Assembly (NCBI GenBank): GCA_033032865.1 | Contig: JAWHQI010000757.1 | Location: 62,001-126,000, forward strand | DNA from: Dactylorhiza incarnata | Lineage: Eukaryota; Streptophyta; Magnoliopsida; Asparagales; Orchidaceae | Direction of reading: 5' to 3' | DNA: 64,000 nucleotides | Shown: positions 22,658-32,823 of the stretch, one piece after another | Numbering within the stretch: the first letter of the stretch is position 1 | Layout: every line of letters begins with the position of its first letter | Notes under the pieces: generated by a model | Told to the model about the DNA's origin: nothing | Databases searched by the model: none | Seen by the model: only the letters and a program-made list of their open reading frames with translations | Made by a program: the position numbers and the translations under genes

Positions 22658-23049
22658 ACGGCTTTTAACTTTTAAGAACCATGTTTGTAATATTTCTTTG
22701 TTCGCTTCTTGAGACGACCTGATGATTTGGTTTGCTTTGGACAATATTTTCCTTTAGCACTTTCTGATGCACATATAACCCGTGTGATTTGTGCTGAAAT
22801 GACTTTATGCTTTTTCCTACAATCCGAATTGATATGTAGGTCGCACGACTTGCGTTAAATGCTTGAGATTTTTGTCAAACTTTGTTAAAATGCTGATTGC
22901 AGGTTTCTGTCCAATCGGCCTGACTTGCCTATGCGCAAGCCACTGTATATCTCTGTTATCTGTGTTACTTGTGCTAGTGTTGTGATATAATCCGCGCGGT
23001 TTGATGTCATACCCGCGCCATAATTTTGTTATTTGTAGATAGCTGTCTC
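22658..23049 (+). other. TE3 ORF-A to ORF-B intergenic stretch
   Basis: No gene is seen. It holds the ORF-A 3' tail and several copies of the ACCGnGCGGT-like word (for example ATCCGCGCGGTTTGATG near 22990). It ends at the ORF-B promoter. Confidence 0.5.
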
Positions 23050-23058
23050 TATAAGTAG
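23050..23058 (+). promoter_or_regulatory. TE3 ORF-B TATA box
   Basis: TATAAGTAG begins 43 bp before the ORF-B ATG at 23093. An in-frame ATG also exists at 23081. The 23093 start (MARAKRKSW) aligns with all relatives and gives the conserved 715-base exon 1. Confidence 0.65.
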
Positions 23059-23092
23059 TAGCTATTACGGAGATCTATCCATGCTTTCTGAA

Positions 23093-24929
23093 ATGGCACG
23101 AGCTAAGAGAAAGTCGTGGCGGTCTGAGAAGGTTCACGCGGTCCGAACTGACGCGTCTTCCGCTTTCCGATCAGCCAATCATAAAGAGTGCCGCTTAACA
23201 CAAGGCGAGTTGGATGACTTCATTAAAGAATACATGGTTGGAAACAACATAACCGCTCGGCTTCCTTTACGTGACGAGCGGATAAACTCCTTGTCTTCCA
23301 CTAAAATTGCCATCCCCATCGACCATTTTAAGTACAGCTTTAGATTCCCCCCGCCACTTGAAGTCATCGCTATTTTTGACCATTATGGAGTTGTGCCCGG
23401 CCAACTCCCGCAGAATTCTATCGCCTCTATCTACAGTTTTATCTCATATCTGCGGTCAGAGCGAGTCAAGTATTCGATTTCTCTTTTTCGAAAATTTTTC
23501 TCTGTTCGGTCTATTCCAGAGACCGGAACCTCTATTTTTATGGGGCATGTTTACTTTGGATGCCAGGGGATGAAAGTCGTCAACCTCGCGAACAAGGTAG
23601 CGAGTTGGTCTGAACGATATATAATGTTCGAGGGGCCCCTCGGTTTACTTCAAGTCAACCCGCATACTAGGAGTGCGGCGGATTTCAAAGCAGTTAAACT
23701 TGGAGAGGCCGAGAAAGAGATCTTCGAATCTCTTGAAAATGAGCGGCTCAACGTGAATCATTACATTCCGTTGTTTGCGGAGCTAGCAGATGTCCGCCCT
23801 GAGGACAGTAAGTTTTTCTCAACTCGTCATTGTATGACCGCGCGGGCTGTTCTTCTAAGTTTCCAATTTCTGCAGCTCCCACTGTCGTTCCTTTGAATAA
23901 GCCGGTTACTCCGGCTGCTCCGGTTCTGACCCAGAGGGAAAAGCGGCAAAGGAAATCCAACCCTCAGTGGTCTGATGAGGAGAGCCCACCTTCCTCAGGT
24001 GAGTTCGAGCTGCTTCGCTCTTGCAGCAACCCGCGCGACCTCAAGGGCAAGCCGACAGTTCTTTGGCATAAGGATGGTGAATGCGTGCAAGTATCCACTG
24101 CTCTTCCATGCTGGGGGAGTGAGAAGATCAGCCGGCATGCATTAGCCGCCGGGGCTGCCATGTATGGCCGAAAAAACCTTGAAGAGACTGGAGAGGGTTC
24201 CAAAAGAGGAACTTTCCCTAGTAGCCACGCAGGCTGGTGCATGGGGCTTTGCGACCAATCATTTTATGGCGCTCTCATATAAACAACTGGTCTCAGCCCA
24301 TACCTACCTGGAGAAGAAGTTCGCCGACCAGGCCGATGAGAACGCCAAATCGAAGGAGATTATTGCGGTAAGTTTTCGATGAATACTTCGGGCTTATCAT
24401 TTTCAGACCGCACGATCTGACTTTTATTTTCTTTTTATAGCATCAATATGACATGGACAACCCGGATTTCCAGGATGAGGTCTTCCCCCACATCGCCAAG
24501 GGTATTGACGGTGCCTTAAATCGCCTGCGAGATCGGGACGGCTTGGCTGGGGGCTTTGAAGATACAACCTTCCCGGATCTTTATCCTGGACTGAAAGATA
24601 AACTGGATGAAATAACCTGCCGAGCCAAAGGGAAGGACAAAGTCGAGTCCAGCAGTTCTGAGGAAGAGAGCAATAGCGAAGAAGTCGAGGAAGAAACCAC
24701 CCGGGTTGTCGAAGAAAAAGAAGATGGCTCGGTTGCAGGATCCAGTGATTCTGATGAAACCGGGCGGTCTAGGTCTGCCAAGTCGGGTGGCTCAGGTAGC
24801 TCGATTAGCTCGGATAGCAGCTCCTCGGGTTCTTCTATTTCCAGTAAAGGATATTCGCCTGAAGTGGACATTACTGGCAACGAAGACTCAACCTCTCCTG
24901 CGGCCAAAAAACTCAAACCGGACGAATAG
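23093..24929 (+). pseudogene. TE3 ORF-B, three exons, one frameshift
   Basis: Exon 1 (23093-23807, 715 bases) encodes the PF04195-like domain with FDHYGVVPGQLPQNS and FISYLRSERVK. Intron 1 is GTAAGTT...TTTCTGCAG (23808-23875). Exon 2 (23876-24367) has VLTQREKRQRK and a one-base A insertion near 24171 (GGCCGAAAAAACC) that shifts the frame. Intron 2 is GTAAGTT...TTTTTATAG (24368-24440). Exon 3 (24441-24929) has MDNPDFQDEVFPHIAKGID, an acidic Ser-rich tail, GYSPEVDI and a Lys-rich end. Exon lengths match those of TE1 and TE5 within a few codons. Confidence 0.85.
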
Positions 24930-26420
24930 CTCCGATTGTAATTTTTGAATTTTGCTTTTATTTTGCCTGGCCGACGACTTGATTTTGTTAGTCGGTCGGT
25001 CATGAAACAATGTAAAGATATTTTGGAGATGAAATAGAAAGCTTTTACATGTCTAGTTGTTTTTTTTTTCTGCGACTTACTTGCGTTTGCTGCGGTCTCC
25101 TTCCCTTTAATTAGGTCGTGCGGCTTGTGTCTTCGATCTGGATCGAGCAAGTTTTAATATATCCCGAAGAAGTATCAGCCATGATATTCTGATGCGTAGT
25201 TGGCGCGGTTTGAATATGTAATAGAGCGGTCAGATATTGAAATTCTTCATCTTATTACGAATGCTTTATATATAATAACCAAGAATAACTTCAGGCCGCT
25301 GAGGAATCATGACCATGCGGTTTGAACATGTCCTATTCGATTAGATGACTCCACATATTTTGATATCAAGCCGCGCGGCCATTACCCGGCATTATACAAC
25401 CACTTTGCGAGACACACCATGTCATAAGGAAACAATCAACAGGTTTGAGCGGTTAATATTTTGGTTCAAACAACTTATAATTGAAATTTCTGTAAGTCCC
25501 ATCCCTGTATATAACCAATAACTGATACACCCGCATGGTTTATATATAACACATGCGGATAGAAAACCAATCGGGAGATCAAACATAACCAAACCGTGCG
25601 GTTATAACCTGTCTTTTTCATAATCGCTTCACAAGACCGAGAATACTAAGTCATAAGAAAATAATCAACATGCCGAGCGATTAGTATTTAATCCGGATGG
25701 TTCACATAGCTCAAATTTCCCCATGAATATAATCAGTTAACCGATAGGCCCGTGCGGTATATATATAACTCAGGCGGATAGAAATTCAAACAGGAAATCG
25801 ACATAACCAAACCACGCGATTTTAACCTGGCTTTTCATGATTTTTCCACCAGATTGAGAATGCCAAGTCATAAGAAAATAATCAACAGGCCGCGTGATTA
25901 GTATTTTAATCTGGATGATTCACATAGCTCAGATTTCTGTAAATCTTGTTTTTTCTGCATAAATCCAAACAGATTCACATAACTTAGCTTTATATAATAT
26001 TGATTGATAAACTCGCTCAGTCTGTATATACTTTGAACGGTTAGCAGCTTGATATTTTCAATGGTCATTCTATAAGGAACATAATTGCTTGATTGTGAAG
26101 AGCTTGCTATTAACCGAGCGGGTCGAATTCATACTTATAAGGATGATAGGTTTACAAACCAAATGACGAGACCCACCGGTCATTATTATGCTTGATCCTC
26201 CGATACCTGCCTTACGTCATTTTACCAAATCCGATCGGTTTCACGACCAGACTACCCGATAATTTTGGTACCTTCTTATTTCAAACCGCAAGGTTTAAAT
26301 ACAAACCGCCCGGTCTGCGATATGCCTGTTGAAAACCTGTTTCATCCTCAAATGGTCTAAAAGGACCCTATGAGATGAGATAATTCCCTGTAATGTGGTA
26401 AAAAGCAGCTACAAACTCAG
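24930..26420. repeat. TE3 variable region, AT-rich with dispersed palindromic words
   Basis: No gene is seen. The first 120 bp are the ORF-B 3' tail (GAAATAGAAAGCTTTTACATGTC, close to the TE4 and TE5 equivalents). The rest has degenerate repeats around CATAAGAAAATAATCAACA, AACCGATA, CCGTGCGGT and ATATATAACTC, with many variants of ACCGnGCGGTT. Confidence 0.6.
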
Positions 26421-26833
26421 ATGACCAAATGGGCAGGTGGGCCTAGGCGGCAGCCATTGCTTTCCTCAGATGGTCATAGGAGTTGTAAAGAAAAAGAAAA
26501 AAGATAAGTACAGACCTAGATGACCAAGTGGGCAGGTGGGCCTAGGTGGCAACCATTGCTTTCCTCAAGTGGTCATGAAGGTTGTAAGCGACTCAACTGC
26601 TCTCTTGCCTAGGGCTACAAGCTGAGTTGATCAATTGGGCAGGAGTGGTTATGCCGCGGGGGCTATACCGACATTGCTTTCCTCAAAGTGATCAACTCAG
26701 TTGTGGGTTCCACTTATGCATCGCTTGAGAGTACCTAGGAGTATTCGATGGTCACAGACCAAGATGATCAATTGGGCAGGTGTGGTTATGTCGCAGGGAC
26801 TATACCGACATTGCTTTCCGCAGAGAGATCATC
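26421..26833 (-). repeat. TE3 hairpin cassette, four stem-loops
   Basis: Stems: ATGACCA/TGGTCAT twice (26421-26427 with 26471-26477; 26520-26526 with 26570-26576), CTGAGTTGATC/GATCAACTCAG (26632-26642 with 26690-26700, eleven perfect pairs) and GATGATC/GATCATC (26763-26769 with 26827-26833). The two inner loops have a different centre (TGGTTATG..GCGGGGGCTATACCGACATT), yet the stems and the loop ends GGGCAGG and GCTTTCC are kept. Confidence 0.82.
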
Positions 26834-27191
26834 AAGGCTGTAACTATATCCCCTTCGGGGCATGATAGAGCCAACATTCACCCGGACCTCCCTTGATGCA
26901 GGGGTATGCCAGATATCAGCCGGGATCCAAGGTTCCGAAGACCACAACACGGGAATTGGCAAGCTGCCACTACACGTGTGCGGAAACTCCCCGCTACACA
27001 TAGTCTTCGTGGTTTTATGCTAATGACTACAATCCGAGGGGGTTCGAGCAGAACTTGGCGATGTCTCCGCGGTTCAGTGAGGTTGATATATATGAGAAGG
27101 TGTAAAATAGAATCATCAGACATGGAGAAGTGTCAGTATGGGGCTTTTCATTCAAATATCCCCAAAAATGCAAGAAAATAAAGAAGGCTTT
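26834..27191 (-). other. TE3 conserved non-coding block after pol
   Basis: This is the reverse-strand counterpart of 2314-2677, with the same landmarks (CATCAAGGGAGGTC, GGATCCCGGC, CGGGGAGTTTCCGCACACG). It has no open frame of note. Confidence 0.65.
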
Positions 27192-30100
27192 TTAAGGATA
27201 GAACCGTTTGAGATCATCACCGCTCTAGGTGCGTGAGATGTCCTCTCCTTCACTTGTCTGAAGACGATAAGCCCCGCTTTTTAGTACTTCCTTGATGATG
27301 AAAGATCCGGCCCAGTTGGGATTCAGCTTTCCGACGTTGCCTGTTCTGGCTGCTGCATCAACTTTCTTTAACACAACGTCTCCGACCGCAAAATGTTTTA
27401 CCCTAACATTCTTGTCAAAATACTTGGCCATTCTCCTTTTTACTTCCTCCTGTCTGATTGTTGCTTCATCCTGAAGCTCTTCAATTAAATCTAGGCTATA
27501 CTTGATATCTTCATCATTTCCTTCTATCCATGCCTCTCCCCCTTCTTTTGCATACACCACTCTGGGAGTGACCACCTCAAATTCTACAGGAACGACAGCC
27601 TCTGAGCCATGAGACAACTTGAATGGTGTCTCTCCCGTAGATGAAGAAGGGGTAGTACGGAGAGTCCAAAGGATAGAAGGGAGTTGATCTACCCAGTTCC
27701 CTCTTTGATTCAAAACCCTCTTCATCAGAAGCTGCTGAATTTGCCTGTTCGCAGCTTCTACCTGACCATTAGTCCTTGGATGATGCACTGAGGCAAACCG
27801 GAGATCAATTCCAACCTGATCACAAAAGTTTATCATCTCTGGATTGTTGAACTGTGGACCATTATCAGTGACAATTGCCATCGGAATTCCATGTCGTCAT
27901 ACTATTTCCCCCCAAATGAAGTTCCTGATGACCTGCGTCGTGGTTTTTGCCAGTGCTTTTGCCTCAATCCATTTGCTAAAATAATCGATCATCACAATTA
28001 TAAAACGTCGCTGGCCACTAGCCACTGGGAATGGTCCGACGAGATCCATCCCCCAAACTGCGAAAGGCCAAGGTGTAATTATTGATCTGAGTGACTGAGC
28101 ATGCAGATGTTGAAGAGGAGCGATCTTTTGACACTGAACACATCGCTTGGCAAATGCTTCGGCATCTTTCCTCATGGTTGGCCAGAAATACCCCTGCCTC
28201 AAGATTCTTTTTTCTAAAGTCTTCGCCCCTGAATGGCTACCACACTCCCCGGAATGAACTTCCTGAAGAATGTTTGGATTTTCGTCCTCAGAAACACACC
28301 GTGCTGCGGGGGAGATCAAGGTCTTCCTGTAGAGAACTCCTGCTATCAGATAATAATATGCCGATTTCCTTCTAAATCTTCTTCTATCTTTGATGAATGA
28401 TGGAATTCTCCCTTTGATAAAAACATCTCATAAGGATCCTTCCACGAAGGATTATGGTCGATTTGCATAAGTTCTGTTTCATCTGTTGCCGGATGGAAGA
28501 GTTCAAAGGTCACTCCCCCGGATGGAAGACCAAACTTTGACAACTCATCTGCTTCCTCATTTTGTGTTCTTGGAATATGCTCGATAATGAATGACTTGAA
28601 TTTCCCGATCTCCTTCTTAGTCAGCAATAGATATTTTCTCAAAATTGATTATCTTGTCTCGAAGTTACCCGGGACCTGAGAAGCCATAACAAGTGAATCA
28701 GTTTTGACATGCAAGTACTATATGCCCAGTTCTTTCGCGAGCCTCAACCCAGCCAGAAGTGCTTCATATTCAGCCTGATTATTTGTAATCGGAAAGAAGA
28801 ATTTGATAGCTTGCTCCAGCTTGATACCATTCGGACTAACTAAAACTACTCCGGCTCCCACGGAGTTTTTACCAGAAGCCGCATCCACATAAATGATCCA
28901 AGCCAAAGGGGAATTCACCATCCGTTCAGGATCGGATTCTGTCGTATCCACCAAGAAATCGGCCAAGGCTTGCGCTTTGATTGTTGTTCGGGGAATGTAC
29001 GATATTTCAAACTCGCTCAGTTCAATAGCCCATTTGGCCAACCTCTCCGAATGGTCTGGCTTCTCAAGTACACTTCTCAAAGGATGATGTGTGATCACTT
29101 GGACAGAATGAGCCTGAAAATAAGGACGAAGCCTTCGTGAGGACATAACCAAGGCCAAGGCTAGCTTCTCCAAGATTGAATATCTGGTTTCCGCATCTTT
29201 GAGAATATGGCTAACATAATATATTGGAAACTGCCTCTTCTTTTCCTCCCGGACGAGGACAGAACTCACTACATCTGGCCCACTCCCAAATATAAGAATA
29301 ATATTTCCCCCTCACGGGGACTTTGAAGTAGTGGGGTTGAAGTTAACTGCACTTTTAGCTGCTTGAAAGCTCTGTTGCACTCTTCGCTCCATTCAAACTT
29401 TGATCCTCCCCGGAGAATTTTAAAGAATGGAGCACTCTTATCTCTTGATTTGGAAATAAACCTGCTCAATCGTGCCAACCTCCCTCCAAGTTGCTGAACT
29501 TCCTTGGTACTACGAGGAGGGGTCATATCAAGGATGGCCTTCACCTTATCTGGGTTAGGTGCAAGGCCATTAGGAGTCAAGAGATGCCCGAGAAACTTTC
29601 CCTTGTTTGCCCCAAACACACATTTCAACGGGTTCAATTTTAACTTGAACCTCCGTAGAGTAGCGAACGTCTCTACGAGGTCTTTCAAGTGCAATGAAAA
29701 TGTTTTACTCTTCAGAAGGAGGTCATCAACGTAAACTTCGAGGTTTCTGCCTTTTTGATGTTTAAAGACGGTATCCATCATTTTTTGATATGTTGCACCC
29801 GCATTTTTAAGACCGAAGGGCATTACAAGATAGCAGTAACACCCATCGTTTGTGATAAATGAGGTGTGTGGGATGTCAGGTTTGTGCATTTTAATTTAAT
29901 GATACCCAGAGAAAGCATCGAGAAAACTCAAACAATCATACCCAACCGCGGAATCAACTAAGACATCTATCCGAGGCAGAGGGTAGCAATCTTTGGGACA
30001 TGCTTTAATAAGTTTGGTAAAGTCCACGCACATGCGCCACTTCCCAAAAGATTTCTTAACCATTACATCATTCGACATCCACGTGGGATATTGAATTTCA

Positions 30101-31391
30101 GAAATGAAGCCCGCTTTCAGGAGTTTGGCAACCTACTCTCTGATGGGCAATGCCAGCTTGATTGCCACTTCTCTCTTCTTTTGCTGGACGGGCCTGAACT
30201 CAGGAGATATGTTCAGATGATGACAAGCCACGTCTGGATCCACTCCTGGCATATCCTCCGCTGACCAGGCGAAGACATCCAGGTTCTCCAAAAGGCAGGA
30301 GATCAGCTGCACCTTTTCCTCTTCTTGCAGCTCTGCATTGATAACCAGTTTCTTATCTTCCCATTCAGCAATAGGGACCTATTGGGTTGCCTGGGCAGGT
30401 TCCAGGTGAGCCCCTTCTCGATCTTTTCTTTCCTCAGCAGCCCTTGAGGATTCAGCAATTTCCAGAACTTCAGTCGTGGCTTTGGGAAGCGAAACGTCGG
30501 TGATCTTGTTGACGGTTCGGACGTAACACTCCCGGGCCACCTTTGGGTTGCTTCTGACCCGATACTGCCTTCCTTCGGCGGCGAACTTAAGAGCAAGGTG
30601 AAAAGTGGACACTACTGCCCTGTATGCATTAAGAATCGGCCTTCCGAAGATGGCACAGTAGTTGCTCGGGGCATCCACCACCACGAAGTTGATCAGCTTT
30701 ACTACTCCTCCGAGAGAGACCAGGAGCTTTACTGAACCTTCTACTTCTTTCTTCTCCCCAAAAAAACGGTAGAGGGGCCCATCGGAGGAGAGCAGAGGCT
30801 TTCCGGTCTTCAGGGCTTCAAAGGTTGGGCGAAAGAGGAGATTGACAGAGCTGCCTGTGTCAATCAGGATCTTGTGAACAGTATAATTCTCGCTGACGGC
30901 TTTGATGACAATAGCGTTGTCGAAGGGATTGACATTTGGGGGAAGGTCATCCTGACCAAAAGTGACAATGGTGCTTTTAGGGGGAGAACTTGTGGTCGCT
31001 GCCACTTCTTGTTTCAAGACCCTCGCAATGCTGGATTTGCGAGACGACTCAGCCCCAGTTCCTCCATGGATGCAATAAATATCCCCCAGGGGGCCCGCAT
31101 CATTAACTTCAATACATTCAGTAGTAGGGTGGATATCCCCATTGCAGCCGGTGTCTTCAACGTCGGCGCATTCCCAGGCCACCTCCACTGTTTCTTTTTC
31201 TTTTTTCTTCTCGGTGGCTGGCTCAGCAGTTGCCTCTTTCCGGACTAAGCCCCGGAGCTTTCCTTCTCCTAGGAGCCTCTCTATCAACAAGCGGAGGGCC
31301 CGACAATTTTCAGTCAGATGTCCTCCCTCCTTGTGATATTCACAGAAAAGGTTCGGATTTCAGTTTTGAACATCTGATCTCAGAGGAGCGG
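27192..31391 (-). pseudogene. gag-pol: TE3 gag-pol remnant (gag C-terminus to integrase), many breaks
   Basis: Read on the - strand it contains the end of gag with the zinc knuckle region, protease (ILIDTGSSVNLLFR), RT (VDFTKL, LPRIDVLVDSAVGYD, YVDDLLLKSKTF), both RNase H domains (second one with YVDAASGKNS) and integrase (TDNGPQF, NGQVEAANRQ). At least seven lesions are visible: a stop after PAQATQ near 30379, REEVA read as a stop near 30135, a TAA in GYHQIK near 29896, frameshifts around 28380 and 28700, a TGA before RHGIP near 27895 and a TAG for Trp at 27225-27227. The natural stop would be 27192-27194. The gag end at 31391 is the TE4 insertion site. Confidence 0.88.
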
Positions 31392-31937
31392 TGTTGAGTC
31401 CGAAATCGCACCTCCGAAGGAAAACCGGAGGCTGCGGGTTGCCGGTTACTTTTTGGGTAGAAGGATGAGACCGCTAGCAGCGGTCAAGGCCAGACTTCGC
31501 CCGCCGCGACAAATGCCACTCCTGCGACGGGCTTTCCTTTGATTAGAAAGAAGTGGTTACAGCGGGCTGCAAGTGCAGGAAAAGAGAAAGCCGGCCGGTC
31601 AGACAGTCCGCAAGACGAGAGACTCGAGTCCGCAGCTCAAACAAGCGAGCTCCTAGATTCGAGTGTGCGTCCCTTGGGAACAGTGCCGCCCACTATTTAT
31701 AGGCTCGGGGGCCTGCCCGAGCGGGCAGGGATAAAATAACCGCCTGCCCGGGTACAGGAGAAACTGGCAGGCGGTGACGGGATACACAAAGAAGGAAAGA
31801 AGGAAGCCGCGCGGCTTGGCGGCTTGCCCTTCCGACTTGTCTGGCCAGAAGCTAAAGATGATGCGGCCAAGGCGACGATGCTACCCGCTCGGTCTTTGCC
31901 TTGTGACCGCGACTTGTTCTTTGACTTTGGACCTTGG
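31392..31937 (-). repeat. TE4 3' LTR, part 1 (inner end)
   Basis: It opens TGTTGAGTCCGAAATCGC and runs to ACTTTGGACCTTGG, where TE5 is inserted. The uninterrupted counterpart in the 5' LTR reads GGACCTTGGCTTGTCTCC (near 58370), which proves the insertion point. The reverse-strand TATA box reads CTATTTATAGG near 31691. Confidence 0.95.
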
Positions 31938-32772
31938 TGTTTGACCGGAAAACCGCTTCTCGGTTTGAACCATTATCAGACCGCGCGGACTCCTGGGCCA
32001 AGCCGCTGGGTCCCGGGATCGGCGGTTCTCAGTTCAAGAAAGGCCAGGCCGGGCGGCCTGGTGTCATTCCCGGGTCGCCCCCAAAGGGATAAGATCGTCA
32101 AAGAGCCAAGGCAAGAAGTTCATCCGCGGTCTCAACCAGAAGGCCGCGCGGGTTGTCCCATAGAAACTCGAAGTTCCAGTCCCGAAGAACAGGCCGGGGC
32201 TCCAGGTCGAAGGCTATCCAAGTTACCTCTTGAAGATCGGCTAAGTAATGACCAGAAGGCAGACCGCGGCCTCAATCTCCAAACCGCGCGGTCTGCATTA
32301 TTGATTTGGCCCCGGTGTCCTCAGCCGCAAGCAAGACAGGTCGGGAAGGCAGGCCGTCAGATCGCGCGGCCTCTTTCTTTTTTTTCTTTGTGCATCCCGT
32401 CACCGCCTGCCCGTTTCTCCTGTACCCGGGCAGGAGGTTATTCTATCCCTGCCCATTCGGGCAGGCCCCCAAGCCTATAAATAGGGGGCGGCACTGTTCC
32501 CAAGACAGGCAGACTCGAATCCAAGAGCTCGCTTGTCTGAGCTCCGGTCTCGAGTTTCAGGTCTCGCGAACTGTTGACCGGCCGGCTTCTGTTCTTTCAC
32601 ATTTGTAACCGCTTCTTTTCAATCAAAGGAAAGCCCGTCGCAGGAGTGGCATTTGCCGCGACGGGCGAAGTCTGGCCTCGACCGCTGCTAGCGGTCTGAA
32701 ATCTCCAACTAAATAGTAACTGATAGTCCGCAACCCTCGTTTTCCTTCGGAGGCGCACTTTTGAATCGAACA
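31938..32772 (+). repeat. TE5 5' LTR (835 bp)
   Basis: TGTTTGACCGG ... GAATCGAACA. The core promoter TATAAATA is at 32476-32483, about 290 bp before the LTR end, so R and U5 lie downstream of it. Just upstream, two inverted repeats are built from the same word (CCTGCCCG/CGGGCAGG and CCTGCCC/GGGCAGG). U3 also contains the palindromic AACCGCGCGGTCT. Confidence 0.96.
32476..32483 (+). promoter_or_regulatory. TE5 LTR TATA box
   Basis: CCTATAAATAGGGGG is found in every LTR of the window at the equivalent place. It would drive the genomic RNA. The matching box in the 3' LTR is at 45292-45299. Confidence 0.75.
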
Positions 32773-32823
32773 GAAACACGCGACCTTCAGATCGCAGACT
32801 GTCAGCGAAATCCTTGGTTCAGA
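32773..32823 (+). other. TE5 5' leader with candidate primer-binding site
   Basis: Only 51 bases separate the LTR from the gag ATG. They start GAAACACGCGACC and continue TTCAGATCGC. The same sequence follows the TE4 5' LTR, although the LTR ends differ. The usual TGG start of a tRNA 3'-end primer site is absent. ACGCGACCTTCAGATCGC instead resembles the complement of the anticodon-stem to T-stem part of a plant tRNA (Trp/Arg-like, from memory). The primer identity is therefore open. Confidence 0.5.

Larger units (their letters stand above)
19459..31391 (-). mobile_element. TE3: oldest nested Tat element, left part (continues at 58610-58970 and beyond)
   Basis: The 3' LTR (19459-20237) is at the left. 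ORF-A and ORF-B follow on the + strand (20431-24929), then a variable region, hairpins and the conserved block. The gag-pol remnant on the - strand (27192-31391) breaks off in gag where TE4 is inserted. The gag frame resumes at 58610 and is broken again at 58970 by TE6. The left target-duplication half is AATAG (19454-19458); its partner is outside the window. Confidence 0.9.

Noticed and set aside
31824..32608. Open frames of 100-218 aa across LTRs (also 3350-4116, 44742-45424)
   Set aside because: They lie in LTRs in either orientation, recur wherever that LTR type occurs, and match no coding pattern. They are GC-rich LTR sequence.
32740..32800. A tRNA gene or tRNA-like structure spanning the LTR end and leader of TE5
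   Set aside because: TTGAATCGAACA plus the leader looks like a T-loop complement, but TE4 has a different LTR end before the same leader and no cloverleaf can be completed.
32761..32823. gag start at 32761 (MNRTETRD)
   Set aside because: That position is a TTG inside the LTR end. The ATG at 32824 is shared with TE4.
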